DNA of 64,000 nt, taken from contig CP136069.1 in assembly GCA_032622095.1 (NCBI GenBank), positions 39,096,194 to 39,160,193 on the forward strand, written 5' to 3'. This DNA comes from Siphonodentalium dalli (taxonomy: Eukaryota > Mollusca > Scaphopoda > Gadilida > Siphonodentaliidae). Under the pieces are notes generated by a model. The model had not been told where the DNA came from. It was given only the letters and a program-made list of their open reading frames with translations, and searched no databases. Within the stretch, counting starts at the first letter, position 1. Each line of letters opens with the position of its first letter. Of the stretch, positions 1-12,214 are shown in pieces. A program made the position numbers and the translations under genes.

Positions 1-653
1 TTTCCGTTACAAAGCCGACCCATGGAAGTGGCCACTTGTTTTTATACCAGGCGACCATTCATACTAGGTCTTAAATCCAAACACACAATGTGGTCGAAAA
101 ACCACCATATGGTCAAAAATCATACGGACGTGGTCAGTTGAACCGTGAGCAGCGGTTTTACGGTTGCGTGTGACAGTTGGGCGCAGTTCCGCAACTGGTG
201 ACGTCACCGCTAAACCCGACAGTGCTAAGAATCTGGGACGAAATACGAACAAATTACCAACTTAAAACATTAAACTATGGAAACGTTATTAATAATTACG
301 ACCTACTGTTTAAATACAATAATAAATGTGACGTAATGAGATGAATATAATGGGATAATGTGCATGTTTACAACTAGAATGGGGTGAATAAATGGGAAAA
401 TGGTGACGAAAATGAGCATGTTTACAAAGCGATGTTGTGAAACCGAAGGTACGAAATTTACTCTGACATTAATGGTATACTTTGCAACATCGCTACAACA
501 CGGATTGGATTGGATTCGATTGTTAGCATTATAATAATTTATACAAAAACATAAAAATCTGTCCTGAAAATGTTCACAGGAACGGCATGGCCGATACATG
601 CCGTCTTCCTGCCGCCCCTTATACACAATTGAGAACAAGTTGATGGCGATAAC
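1..653. other. unrecognised sequence, no supported gene
   Basis: No coding region, RNA gene or repeat could be supported. A 152-codon minus-strand open frame (303-761) is Cys/Phe/Ile-rich, has no recognisable domain and runs into the inverted-repeat element that starts near 654, so it is treated as chance. Confidence 0.4.
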
Positions 654-1282
654 GAGTGTATTTGAGCAAAAAGCTGTAGCTGGCTGTAGCCGTGGCCGGC
701 TGTGGCTTATAAGACATGCGCAGTAGAAAGCTACAGCTTGCAGGGAAATAAATGGCGACAATCACTAAACATTGTACTCCGACTCTGATATGGGATTTTC
801 CATCAGGGAGATATTTTTTTAATACTACTCCCTCCGTGGGGACACATAATTGTCATTCCCATTTTGTTAGCATCAAACTAGATATTTTATATCTATGATA
901 TATTTCTTATTTGGTGAATAATTAAACTTATTTCGTAAAAATATATATAATTATATCTTATTTGCATATGCCGATTTAGAGAACGAGATATAATCACATA
1001 TCATACTCTTTTAAATATCAGATTTATGGAGGCATGGACTCAGTACGAGTGTTAATTGCTTCAAATGTGCTTGCATCAGCGATCGAGACCATTGGTGAAT
1101 TGATATAGCAACATAATGCCAACATTATGCCGGCATAATATTATCCATCAGCCACATTCCAAGTTCGGAGTAGCGGTACACAAGTTAGTGACCACCAGCT
1201 GTGGCCGGCTGTAGCTTTCTGTAGCTTTCTACTGCGCATGCATAGCCGGCTACGGCTACAGCTGTTTTGCTCAAATACACTC
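654..1282. mobile_element. non-autonomous inverted-repeat element (MITE-like)
   Basis: The left arm (about 654-742) and right arm (about 1190-1282) are imperfect inverted copies. Both begin outside with GAGTGTATTTGAGCAAAA and then carry GCTGTAGC/GGCCGGCTGT-type subrepeats and GCGCAGTAGAAAGCTACAG. The arms are about 90 bp and the roughly 450-bp centre has no open frame of note. A clean target duplication was not found; TAAC occurs just outside the left end and two bases beyond the right end. The superfamily is unassigned. Confidence 0.6.
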
Positions 1283-2025
1283 ATTAACATTGTTATGTGA
1301 AAATCAAGATGTGGCACGAACGTCAGCTATGGTCGAGAAGATGAAGATTTGTTACGCGTTTTGGGGTTGTGTTATATTCATCCATTTTGTACTGCGAATT
1401 GAGTTATGTTAATAGTCTCGATTGTGCGCTTTCGTCTTAAGCTCTGATTGGCGGAAATAACTAGGAATTCCGCGGATCGGAATACATGTAGGACCTCAAC
1501 GGCAGGTAATCAAACCCAATGCCAATGGTTACCTGTCGGGTTTGTCTGATGTTTACTTACACTATCAGTGGGTGCTGGGAGAGTTGAAATGAGCATGCTT
1601 GGATTTCGGTTAATGTTTTCCATGCCCGTGTGCCTCCGACTCGAATAATACTCGGTGCAGGGACAGGGGTGTTTGGTCATATTTGGTCAAAATAATTGGA
1701 AGTTGCATGCCTCACACAACATTAACAGGAAATTTCACACCACATGTAGGTTCAAATGTCTCATTGTTGGCTTTTCTAACCAGTAATTAGAGGGAAATCT
1801 GTTGTTTCTAGACCAACAGTAGGATATTTTGTTTATACATTTGGTTTTAAAAAAATTGTCTGAAATGGCAATTAGACGGAAAATTTTCCAAAATTAGTGG
1901 GTGTCAGGTTGGAAATTTTACAAGAAGTTACAACCCAAGGGGTGGGTGCAAATTGATTTATGCGAACCTGGGAGTTTGGTCTGGTTCAGGGGAGTCGGGT
2001 GCAGTTGAAACGTTCAAGGTGGACC
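1283..2025. other. unrecognised intergenic sequence
   Basis: No gene, long repeat or RNA was recognised. The only structure seen is a weak short inverted repeat around 1506-1540 (CAGGTAATC / GGTTACCTG). Confidence 0.35.
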
Positions 2026-2232
2026 CCTCTAACATGGACCCTCTAAAATGGACCCTCTAACATGGACCATCTAACATGGACCCTCTAACCATGTAGCAAG
2101 CATGAACAACCGCCTAACATGGACCCTCTAACCATGTAGCAAGCATGAACAACCACCTAACATGGACCCTCTAACCATGTAGCAAGCATGAACAACCGCC
2201 TAACATGGACCCTCTAAACATGTAGCAAGCAA
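2026..2232 (+). repeat. 43-bp minisatellite with a shorter internal repeat
   Basis: About four head-to-tail copies of a 43-bp unit (CTAACATGGACCCTCTAACC, ATGTAGCAAGC, ATGAACAACCGCC) occupy 2070-2230. They are preceded by several 15-17-bp copies of the unit's first part (CTAACATGGACC). Copies differ by only one or two bases, which suggests recent expansion. Confidence 0.85.
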
Positions 2233-5200
2233 TCATTTTGCGCGAAATAGTCCAGGCAGCTGACATCAATCAATCGTAGTTTCTGGTGTCGCTTAATAAC
2301 TTTGCTTTACTGGCTCATTTTACCTGTATATGTTGTTAGTTTTTACATTATATAACAAAGACAACAAATTAAAAAAATTCTTCAATGTTCCCTATTATAC
2401 TCTCACTTAAATTTGGCAAATCGTCTTGAAATTTGGCAAACACAAATTAATTCGGCAATAGAAAACTGAAAACCCTGCTTACACTTCTGTATAACTTCAA
2501 ATGCTGGTAAAATTGAGGATCAGGGCACCAATGTTTTACTCATGCTACATTGCCAGTGCTCAGTTACTTTGCAGGACATAACACCACAAGTTACTAGTAA
2601 ACAAAACATGGCCACTTGGAGCTGCCTGTGTATAATGACAATGGTAATTGCTGGGCGATATATTGTCACCATATTGATTGGCAGTCTGGCTTTTTAATGA
2701 CATGGACTAAGTTTATATTTTATTTATTGCGAAGATGTACATTAGTTAAAAGTCTGCTAGTAAGTTAAGTTTACATGGATGCTGGTATGAAAATGAAAAA
2801 GTATTTTACCCATTATACCGCGTTTCAGCAAACAGATTCCCAGCCATCCGGAACCGAGAACAGTAAACAATTGAACATCTAAGTTTCATGCAACTGGAAA
2901 CTATTTAGCAGAAATACTGAGAAATAGTTATATTTAGTTATTGACTACCTCTATATTTGAATAAAAGACAAACCCTTCTAATCCTACTTATCACAGAAAC
3001 AAATACGATTTAGCTTCCCGAATGGCTGGTTCGTAAATATAGTCAGGTGAAAATGGGTTAACATTGAACCTAAGCATTCACATATGTTCACATTGGACTT
3101 ATATCATTCTTAAATAAGCCCACAGTGAGTGAAAACACATCACCACTGTCAATAGGTTTCTACGTTATGTTCTAACTCGCTTGCAGCTCGAACGAACATA
3201 AAGTATTTATGGAATAACTACAACGAATGCATGATGTTAAATGTAAACTTTAATGGACAAACGTGAAGTGTAGCGATAAATATCGTTCGCAGACTATCAG
3301 TCATAAACAAATAAGACATGAAATGATGAATATTATAGTGTTACAAGCATCTCCCAATCATGGGGTGGTGGGTGGGGGGGATACAACGCAAAACTTCAAG
3401 AGTAGAATGAAGCTTGACCACCGTGTCAAGCGAGTTAAACCAATGCAAAATCAGTCGTGTGAATACGCTCACACGAGCTCGTCGTTACGATTGCCTTGAG
3501 CATCGTTCAGACGGCGCGGTATTGACCCAGTTTGAATGACCACAACAAACTGGACAACTTCGTTAACTCGTTACCGGCCGTGCACTATGCACACGTTGGC
3601 GAACATCAATAAATATATTTATAGTAATGTTTCAGATGAAATATGTCATGTCTATTTTAATTGTCCGTGGAGTTATCTCTTTATGGAAAATACTTGGGAT
3701 GACATACCTGAAGTCATTGGTTACTGCCCATAAAATATGCGATGGCAGGTAGTTTCTCCTGGGCTATATTATTATGATATGCCTTAACGTGGTATCGATA
3801 TCGCTTAGTTCAACATTAATAGTAGGGGCATCTTTAAACTAAATCTTCCGATTTAAAAAACCAAGCTAGAAATTTATACTCAATTCACTGAAAAGGAAAG
3901 GTATAACATGTTGACCGGTACACGCATTGGTTTATTTTATGTGAAAAATGTATTATTAGAAATATTTTTCACAATTGTTTTAATTAAAATGATCCTTTTT
4001 GTAAAGGTAATGTTTTCAAGAAGAGTGGCCCCGTGTGATCCTGGGTAGAATGTGCCTACCGCCCCACTGCGAGAGGTAAGTATCCCCAATGTGGCGCCAT
4101 GTTTGTCGCGATGTATATCCCGCGAGGTGTGGGGTAGGAGTCCTGGTGGTACTAGGCGGTCGTATCACATGAGGCATCGTCCTCTTGATACGGATTTGCT
4201 CATGGTCCGCATTGGTCATACATCGCATCAATACGTGTGGTTGAGTTGACCCGACCGAATCAATCGGCTAGTCACGCCTCTCCACAAAGTTTCAAATTGT
4301 TTTCATATGTTGTAAATTTTTTCCCGGTGTATGCAGTTGTGTGTCTCTTTCAATTTCGTTTTGATGATTATGAAATGTTTCAATCTGGTACTGTTTTGCA
4401 CCTGTTTCTGTGGGTACCGAGGGGCTGCTGTATGCAACGGCTAAGCGAGCCACCGTTTAAGATATGACACAGTCTTTGGTCCGACCATAATTCGAAGGGT
4501 ATTACGAGACGGCCGATGGGCTAGTCTGTCAATTGTTTGCTGTCCATATGGCAACTAAAACCAAACAATATATTGATCGTAGGAGTGATGACTCGCTTAG
4601 TTCCAAAGGTGCTGAGATATATCCGCAGTACTTGTTCTTTGCTTTGATGCAAATATCAAGAGACCATCTGTGTTTTGTCATTGATAAAACGCCACAAAGC
4701 ATTCGAGGACAATTGAAATCTATCTATACAATCAGGATTGAATTTTCAAGGAAAGTTAAATCTGCCGATATTCTGCTGTTAAAATCAATTGCACAAACAC
4801 AAGTGCTGAGTACTCCTCGCACACAAGATACTGAATAGTAGCAGAGCTGTGTTGCGATACTCGACATAGATTCTACTGAATATATTGGCTCAGTCGGCAA
4901 CACATGGAGTTACAGTCCATAGAGTTCCAAACAGAGTAATGGACAAAATGTTCCTTTGAACAGTTACCGTTTGACATAAAATCGTGCAAATTTCCACCGG
5001 CGTTGAAGGTTGGGCAGGTGAAGATACATTGAAGTATATATGTTCCAAATAAAGTACGATGTTCAAATGTCAGGGGTCAAGGCCAGGAAAATTGCGAAAG
5101 TAAAGCTGCATTGATATGATTCTGGTAAGTCAAACTGGTGATGTTACGAACTACAATTTTTTCTAAATATGTCATTTTCGCGATGTTTGGTTGATCCGAC

Positions 5201-5633
5201 CAATTTGAGAGAAAGCCTGTGTCTGTGTAAAACATTCAAGAACATATAATTTGTTGTAACATAATAACAATAGTTACGCTGGACGCGAATAGTCATCTTA
5301 ATTATGATCGGTTGACAACAGCAAACAACCATTATTAAAATAATTAACAATATATGTTTTTGAATGTTTTATGCATATAATGGGTTGTCTTCGATATGTT
5401 CAGTTTATCCGAACACCGCGAAAACAACATTATAAAATTAACATTACTTTTTTTTAGCAGCATCAGTGTTCCTCACCAGCATCATATCAATTCAGCAGTA
5501 GGACTACTTAGCCAGGGGTGATATTCATTTCCGTAATGTAATCTACTCGCGCTGAAACGTCCGAAATTGGTCGAAAATAAAAAGAATTGTCCGAAATAAC
5601 TTGAGAATCGTAAGAGTGTGCCTGAAAAGATCA
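2233..5633. other. unrecognised region with short open frames only
   Basis: About 3.4 kb without a gene I can support. The longest plus-strand frame (4533-4838, 101 codons) starts at TTG, is charged and low in Cys, and matches nothing I know; it could be a degenerate exon. A GC-richer patch at 4020-4230 differs in composition from its surroundings and may be an old short interspersed repeat. No splice-flanked exon was convincing. Confidence 0.35.
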
Positions 5634-5834
5634 TTACATACAATCAGTGTATGGTGGACCACCTCCTGTAACAGCAACCTCTCTGATGCCGCGTGGCGTG
5701 CTGTTAATCGCCTTGCGAATGATCTACATCAGAGCATGTTGTAGATCATCACTGTGGTCTGGTGGTGGTTGCATGCTGACTACTCTCCTGCCTAGCATGT
5801 CCCACACATGTTCGACGGCAATGCTGTCAGTCTG
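5634..5834 (-). pseudogene. Tc1/mariner transposase C-terminal remnant
   Basis: Read on the minus strand from 5834, the frame gives AVEHVWDMLGRRV, then QPPPDHSDDL, then INSTPRGIREV and GGGPPYT. This is the layout of the Tc1-type DDE transposase C-terminus: the IEHVWDMLGRR block containing the third acidic residue region, the PP loop, and the final arginine-rich helix with a GG..Y tail. One in-frame stop lies after HALM, and everything upstream of the EHVWD block is missing. It abuts the 3' side of the neighbouring LINE at about 5840, so the transposon was cut there. The opposite-strand open frame over it is a shadow. Confidence 0.8.
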
Positions 5835-5846
5835 ACGTGGGAAAGT

Positions 5847-8800
5847 TCATCCATGCAGCATTCTAATTTGAGTATTAATTCTATATTGGAGCCATTGAAG
5901 TTTGGTGTCAGGCGTGGTAGTAAATGGATTACGAAATATATTGTCCCATGATTGTGAGTCGTCTTTTATTTCCGATTTCCATTTTTTACATGAGTTTGGC
6001 ACCCATGTTCCCAGGTTTCCTATTGACAGGGTTCTATGAAAGAGTTGACCGCCTTTATGATCCCTTAATAACGGGCTCAAATGTGTGGGTAAGAACGGAG
6101 AGTGTAATCGTAGGAGGGGCTGATTTCGAGAGTTTGAAAGGCTATATATTTGGCGTTTTAGGCTAGCCATAGTAATGAAGTTAGTAGAAATATTGAATGT
6201 AGCCTTAATGGAGTCGGGGGTGTGAAATTCCCCATTGGCTTGGAACATATCGTTTACAAAATATATGCCTGCATTTCTCCACGAATTAAAGTTAATTGGG
6301 TTTCCTTCCATTCTAATGTTAGAATTATTCCATATGGTCGCTGACATGATATTACAATTTTTATCATCTATGCTTATGAATTTGCACCAAGAGCTGAGAA
6401 CATCCCTCCAAAATGGGTTAGACATTTTTGAATTTTGTTTTGACAGGAACTTAGCATCATATGTTAGGTACAGGGGGTCATATATAATGGGGTTGTCTTT
6501 TAGGAGAGGGGCCCATTTTGATTGTTTACATATTAGACGTCTCAGCCATGTGATTTTCATTGCGTCGTTAAAATGTTCCAAGTTGACCATTTTCAATCCT
6601 CCTAGGGGGTAATCAAGACATAACTGCTTCCTTTGTACTCTGTCTCGTTTCGAGTTCCAGATAAAATGGAATAAAATTGTGTTTACCTTCTTAATGAAAG
6701 CATCGTCTGGACTGGGGAGAGACATGATTATGTGGGTTAGCTTTTGAAGAATAAGTGTCTTAATGACAGTTATTCTTCCAATTGGGGTTAATAGCCTGTG
6801 GCTCCATGTCTTGGTTAGTCGTTCTATTTCGTCCAATTTACCGGAGTAGTTTGACATCATTTTTTGAAGATCAGTGTTGAAATTAATGCCCAGAAAGTTG
6901 AAAGTTTTTGAGTAAGATAATTTTATATCTTGGCACATGGTTGACTCATAGTTTGTTCTTGATCCTATCCATGCCGCCTGGCATTTCTCCGGGTTAATAC
7001 GCAGTCCCGAAACCCGAGCATATAGGTCAAGTATTGAGTAGGTCTCACGTATGCTACTTTCATTGCCATCAAGTATGAACGTTGTGTCGTCCGCGTATTG
7101 TGATTGTTTATACTCTGAACCACCGAGGACTATTCCTTTAATTTTATCATTCTGTCTTACCAACAATGCTAACACCTCAGCACAGAGGAGAAAAATATAC
7201 AGGGATATGGGATCACCCTGTCGACAGCCACGCCCTAATTTAAAACTGTGTGATATGTGACCGTTAATCAGTATAGACGAACTAGCGTCTTCATATAGAA
7301 TGGCTATCCATTATTTTATGGAATCGCCAAATTCGAAAAAATTGAGGCATTTATGTATGAACGACAAGGACACTGAGTCAAATGCTTTTTCGAAGTCTAC
7401 TAGGAGCAGGACTCCAGGCTTATCGTGGGTTTTCGCTTGATGCATTATGTCATATATGAGCCTTGTATTATCTCCAATATACTTGTCAGCAAGAAAACCT
7501 GTTTGGTCAGAATTAATTATATACGGGAGGACGCGTTTAAGCCTATATGCGATACAAGATGAGGCGGGTTTATAAGTTGTGTTCAAACAAGAGATGGGAC
7601 GCCAGTTTTTCAATAATTGACGGGTTTTGTCCTTCTTTGGAATAAGTGTTATAATACCCTGTTTTTGTGTGATCGATAATTCTCCGACTGAAAATGATTC
7701 GTTAAGTGAGTCTGTCACAAAGGGCCCCAGATTAGACCAGAAGAATTCATATGTGTAACCAGATGGTCCCGGGCATTTACAGTTTTTCGATTGTTTTAAT
7801 ACATGTGTCAATTCTTGTAAAGTTATCGGACCCTCAATGCTCGATGCTAGAGATGGGGTAAGTTTTGGAGTTTCAGAATTTTTTAACATTTGGTTTAGAT
7901 CTTGATCAGAAGTATATTTATGTGAATAAAGAGTTTGGTAGAAATTTCGAGCTTCCGACATGATACTGTCTTGTGTTGTCAAATTATTACCGTTATTATC
8001 TGTCAAACTGGTCAGGGTTTTGGAAATATAGTTACGTTTCTCTAAATTCAGAAAATATTTTGTGGGTTTTTCTCCTTCCTCGACCCATTTCGCTCGGGAC
8101 CTAATCATAGCACCACGATTGCTCTCTCTTCGTATTTTTTCTAATTCGAATGCAGTTTTTTCCATGTCTTCCATGAGCTTCTGCTTACATTCGAGACTTT
8201 GTGATGAGTTGTCGAGATCGAATAATATTATGTTTATCTTTTCAGAAAGGTGTTGTTCTCTTTTAAGATGTTCTCGTTTACGGTTCGCACAGAACTTTAT
8301 AGTTTCTCCCCTAATGTCTAACAAAATGGCATCTAAAAGAAGTCTCTTATTGATATTACATGAAACTTTACGTTCACCTTCATCTTCTACATATGAGTAG
8401 CCATAGCGCACTTTATTTTCTTCTATGATCCTTTTAACAAAGTCGCAATATTCCTTGCTATGTAAAATAGAGTTATTGAACTTCCAAAACCAATGACCAG
8501 TTTTCATGTTGCTAACTGTTATTTGATAGGAGATAATTGAGTGATCGGATTTATATCCCGGTATTATCGCGGGTCCCGTGTTTGTTAAATTGAGGAGTTC
8601 CGAGGATACTAGGAAATAGTCCAGTTGAGCCATTTTTATCGGGGACTTTCTTCTCCATGTGTATCGGGTTTCATTGGCATTGTAGATTCTCCAAATGTCG
8701 ATTAGTTCGAGGCTGTCGATAAGATTTTTAACTTCAATTTTTGCACGTGGGTGGTTCTCTTGTTTATAGTTATAAGTATCAAGATTCTGATTTTGAACGA

Positions 8801-9230
8801 GATTCCAATCGCCGCACATTATAATCTGGGTATTCCCGATTTTGTCGAGTATTTTTTTCAAGTTAGAGTATAAGTCAGGGTTATCCTCGTTTGGGCCATA
8901 TAGATTGACTAGACTTAATCTAAGATTTTCGATAGTAATATCCATTATAATGAAGTTTCCACTTGGATCTCGCTGGACCTGATGCAGTTTGAAGTCAAAA
9001 TTATTTTGGAATAAAATAGCTACTCCTCTCGATTGAGACGTAAAGGGAGCCATGATAGTTTTGTAGCCCCATTCAGCTTCTATGCATCTTTCCATTGATT
9101 TTTTGAAGTGCGTGTCTTGGAGACAGTATATTGAACCATCTAATGAACGTAAATGTCGGAACACATCGCGACGTTTTTCTGATTGATTTAGTCCACGGCA
9201 GTTCAGAGATAATATCTTAATTATAGTCAT
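5847..9230 (-). pseudogene. Tx1/L1-like LINE ORF2 (endonuclease-reverse transcriptase), one nonsense codon
   Basis: Non-LTR retrotransposon ORF2 on the minus strand. From the ATG at 9230 the first 240 residues form an APE-type endonuclease: LSLNCRGLN, LQDTHF (Asp where Glu is usual), YGPN, GDWN near residue 138, DYFLVSS and SDHSII. The reverse transcriptase follows with LIPKKDK, WRPISCLN, GFLADKYIGDNTR and motif A LLVDFEKAFDS near residue 608. A TAA at 7311-7313 breaks the frame, but the same frame continues at once with GCRQGDPIS and the catalytic QYADD at about 7095, then the long thumb/C-terminal region to 5847. A single base change explains the break. The usual zinc-knuckle end is missing because the sequence runs into a Tc1 remnant. 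No ORF1 is seen upstream of 9230, so the copy is probably 5' truncated. The Tx1/L1 label is from motif style. Confidence 0.9.
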
Positions 9231-9721
9231 GATGTGAATGGGCGGACGCCCGCGTCAACGGAAACAATACATTGTTTATAGCTAAAATTTCATAATGAGA
9301 TGCATTGACTCTAGAAAGATACACATTGTGGTCGCCACCATACATACAAGAGAAGAAACATACTGAGAAAACATGGAGAAAACAAATTAAAAAAACGAAA
9401 ATAAATAATACATTCATTCCAGTTGACGATTGTGTCATGAGACAGCATCAACCACCCAACAGCGGTTTTAATATTATTAACATTTCATTTATTTGTCAAT
9501 ATGTATTATACTTCCTACCAAATTAAAATAGAACAAAATTCGAAGCTCGAACGAGCTAGTATGTCCGTTTAAACAACAACCAACAACAACAAACTGTTGT
9601 TTTTTATTTTGCAATATTCATAGAAATTGACAGCTTGTGGTTGAATTATATTGAAATTAATAAGTTAGTATCATATGGACACTGGCAGTAAGGGAGACAT
9701 GTTTGTGCATATAATTCACAG
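9231..9721. other. sequence between LINE and host exon, likely intron
   Basis: AT-rich, without a recognised feature. Its last bases (TTCACAG at 9715-9721) form a plausible splice acceptor for the exon that follows. Confidence 0.35.
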
Positions 9722-10032
9722 GTTCCATTCCCTTATGCCTTCAACGATGCAGATGTATTGGAAAGCCGAATGTCACCATAACTGATTTGAGAAAGGCGCT
9801 GCAAGAATTGAAGTCATCAAATAGCATCAAAGAAACGTCGAGGTACAGAATGACACTAGTCAGCGTTCGGGACGACACGCCATTTGCCATCACCACAGCA
9901 ACAGCATGCGCCATTATTCTGGCATCCATAATGACCGTGATCTTCATGGGTGACATGGTGCTGCTGAGAAATAACTTGAGGCTGATTTGGAGAAGGGAAC
10001 AAATAGAAACGGGGCAAAACGAACTGCGCTGA
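9722..10032 (+). CDS. terminal exon of a Cys-rich single-pass membrane protein (partial)
   Basis: The open frame runs from an acceptor-like TTCACAG to TGA at 10030-10032. In order it encodes a short Cys-rich stretch (CLQRCRCIGKPNVTITDLRK), a predicted amphipathic linker (ALQELKSSNS), a basic stretch, one hydrophobic helix (about 24 residues, ACAIILASIMTVIFMGDMVL) and a charged tail (RREQIETGQNELR). I associate the layout CxCIGxPNVT, helix, single membrane segment, short tail, stop with the C-terminal exon of many lophotrochozoan extracellular repeat or EGF/lectin-type proteins. That is from memory of the family style and no search was done. Upstream exons were not found in the window. The exon is followed 79 bp later by a TTAA-flanked MITE, presumably in the 3' UTR. 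No ATG start is expected in an internal/terminal exon. Confidence 0.6.
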
Positions 10033-10222
10033 ATCAGTGCGTCTATATACACGTGGAAATAATTGAATTGTGATACAGAGGAGTATCCAGTGATATCAAT
10101 AACACCCAACTTAACCCTTGAATGGCGAGAGCTTCGCAAATGCATCATTACAGATCCCATGCATGTGAGTGCATTATCTTATATACGCGAACATCACATA
10201 GTGATGTATAAGAGAATATATA

Positions 10223-10790
10223 TCTATTATATATTTTGGAAGATCTGTCTGTGTGTGTGTCTGTGTGTCTGTCTGTTTCCAATGGACTCGAACGCGGCCG
10301 AGCCGATTTCGATGAAACTTGCTATGTGGGGGTATTTTCGGTCGGGGAGCGACATAGGCCTATTAATTTGCCCGCGCACGAATATCACGGGATTTTGATG
10401 AAACTTGGTATGTGGGGGTACTTTCGTATGGGGAGTCGCATAAGCCTATTCATTTGCCCGTGCGACGTGACCTTGATCTTGAAATCGGGTCAATTCAGGG
10501 TCAAATCGCGAATTTTGATGGGATTTCGACGAAATTTGATACGTAGGGTTACTTTTGTCCACTGAGTGTATTGGACGGGTCGAGTCATGACCCCGACCTG
10601 ACATCGACCTTCTAAATGATCAATTCGTGGTCAAATCGGGTAAAACTGGATGGATTTCGACGGGCACGTTTGTCGGGTACTTTTGTCCGGGCAGTGTTTT
10701 GGACTGGTCAAATCGTGACCCCACTTGACCTTGACATTCAAAATGGACAATTCAAGGTCAAAGCCCGGACGAAGTCGGGTCACCTTCTAG
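10223..10790 (+). mobile_element. non-autonomous Helitron
   Basis: It begins with TC after an A (TCTATTATATATTTTGGAAG) and enters a GTCTGT-rich stretch. It has several diverged copies of a GATTTCGATGAAACTTGGTA-type motif, and ends in CTAG at 10787-10790 followed by T. A short hairpin (CCCGGAC, loop GAA, GTCGGG) lies about nine bases before CTAG. TC start, 3' hairpin, CTAG end and A|T insertion without duplication are the Helitron signature. No Rep/helicase frame is present. A related copy is at 54096-54432. Confidence 0.8.
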
Positions 10791-10851
10791 TATATATATA
10801 TATATATATATATAAGAGAATGCACTGGTTTACAATACCAAGGTAAATATG

Positions 10852-11168
10852 GAGCAAACAAGTATTTACCTACAACCGCCCGCGAGCAAACAAGTATTTA
10901 CATACAACCTCCCGCGAGTAAACAAGTATTTACATACAACCTCCCGCGAGTAAACAAGTATTTACATACAACCTCCCGCGAGTAAACAAGTATTTACATA
11001 CAACCTCCCGCGAGTAAACAAGTATTTACCTACAACCGCCCGTGAGCAAACAAGTATTTACCTACAACCGCCCGCGAGCAAACAAGTATTTACCTACAAC
11101 CTCCCGCGAGTAAACAAGTATTCACCTACAACCTCCCGCGAGTAAACAAGTATTTACCTACAACCTCG
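10852..11168 (+). repeat. 32-bp minisatellite, ten copies
   Basis: Ten head-to-tail copies of a 32-bp unit (GAGTAAACAAGTATTTACAT, ACAACCTCCCGC). Variation is confined to a few positions (GAGC/GAGT, TACAT/TACCT, CCTCC/CCGCC). Copies abut with no spacers, which separates it from a CRISPR array. It lies inside the inflated MITE at 10111-11410. Confidence 0.95.
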
Positions 11169-11406
11169 GTACTTCAGACGCTATCTATTTTTGTACAGTC
11201 GACCCTTTCAATGCCAAGTCCGATTTTTGTATCAACCCATATTTCCTTGATCATTTTTCAAATTTATTGATTATTGTAATGTGATACATTAATGGAAAGA
11301 GCTCTACATGTTATCTTCCTCATAAAAGGTTACCCATGATAGACCCCTATAGAAACAGACATTCGCAAATATAGATGCATTTCAAGAAGCTCCAGTCATG
11401 GAAGGG

Positions 11407-11604
11407 TTAAAATGTTTGATAAATATTCACTTGTGTGCAATAATTCTTATTCTAACAAACGTGATCATCGCGAACACCATTGCTGATCTGGTCCTGTTGA
11501 ACAATTACTTTGATGCTGTCCCGTTGAAGAAACGGATTACAGGTTATATTCGGATCACGTGTGAACAATGTATGTGGAAGGAACACAAGACCACCTTCAT
11601 CTGA
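11407..11604 (+). pseudogene. possible second copy of the membrane-tail exon
   Basis: An open frame to TGA at 11602-11604 has a hydrophobic stretch (CAIILILTNVIIANTIADLV, then LLNN) followed by basic residues. The pattern CAII-hydrophobic-D-x-VLL-N resembles the membrane segment of the exon ending at 10032 (CAIILAS...GDMVLLRNN), so it may be a decayed paralogous tail. The only ATG upstream (11398) lies within the MITE end, so this is not a convincing independent small gene. The similarity covers about 25 residues only. Confidence 0.3.
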
Positions 11605-12214
11605 GGACAGCCTCAGAATATGTGATGATCGTGATCTTCATTTGAGACTTGGCAATGGTGAAAACACTGGTCTGGTCTGGTGAGGGGACAAATGATAATA
11701 TGTGATTAAATGTGTTATTTTACTTTTTTGAAAATATAAAGTCCATACAGATGTATTTAATATATTATTGTTAGTCCTATTTTGATCACCTGATTGGGTT
11801 GGGACACAAGCGATCATTTTACTATAGGTATAAGATTGTGGATGAGCGACTAGCGGCCGGTAATTGATGATATCGTGGCAACATCATGGAAGGCTGTACG
11901 CTATGTGCGAAAGTAATGTCTTGAATTGAGGGGCGTAATCATAAGAGTGTGTACGTTGTCTGGACGCGGGCATTCATTATTGGGTCGGCACAGCAGCATA
12001 CCAGAGGATTTCAGTTGGTGAGGTGCATGACGCATCAAGCCAACAATCCAGCGGTTGCGAAGCTGGTTAAATCACAATAAGTACGGAATTGTGATACTAA
12101 CCTGATTTGTGCCCCTCGGCAATCGATTTCCGATGACCGTTGTTTTTTTTACTTGCACAGAGGTGCTTTACTGATGATATTTTACCAATCTACGCAGTCT
12201 GTTCTCTAAAAACA
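11605..12214. other. unrecognised intergenic sequence
   Basis: About 0.6 kb with no open frame, repeat or RNA that I can support. Confidence 0.35.

Larger units (their letters stand above)
10111..11410. mobile_element. inflated TTAA-flanked hairpin MITE
   Basis: The ends are TTAA (10111-10114) plus CCCTTGAATGGCGAGAGCTTC, and GAAGCTCCAGTCATGGAAGGG plus TTAA (11407-11410), which are imperfect inverted repeats. The end sequence matches the ends of the copy at 32692-32955. It contains arms of the same GTGCATTCTCTTATATA-type hairpin (about 10170 and 10812-10830). The arms are now separated by a Helitron (10223-10790), and a 32-bp minisatellite follows. Canonical copies are only 256-391 bp, so this copy has grown by insertion and tandem expansion. 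TTAA flanks and a CCC start point to a piggyBac-type transposase; this is inferred. Confidence 0.7.

Noticed and set aside
303-761. 152-codon minus-strand open frame as a gene
   Set aside because: No domain or coding-like composition, and it overlaps the arm of an inverted-repeat element.
5647-5835. Plus-strand open frame
   Set aside because: It is the shadow of the Tc1 transposase remnant on the minus strand.
10852-11168. CRISPR-like array of 32-bp repeats
   Set aside because: Repeats abut with no spacers, and the surroundings are animal DNA with a MITE; it is a minisatellite.
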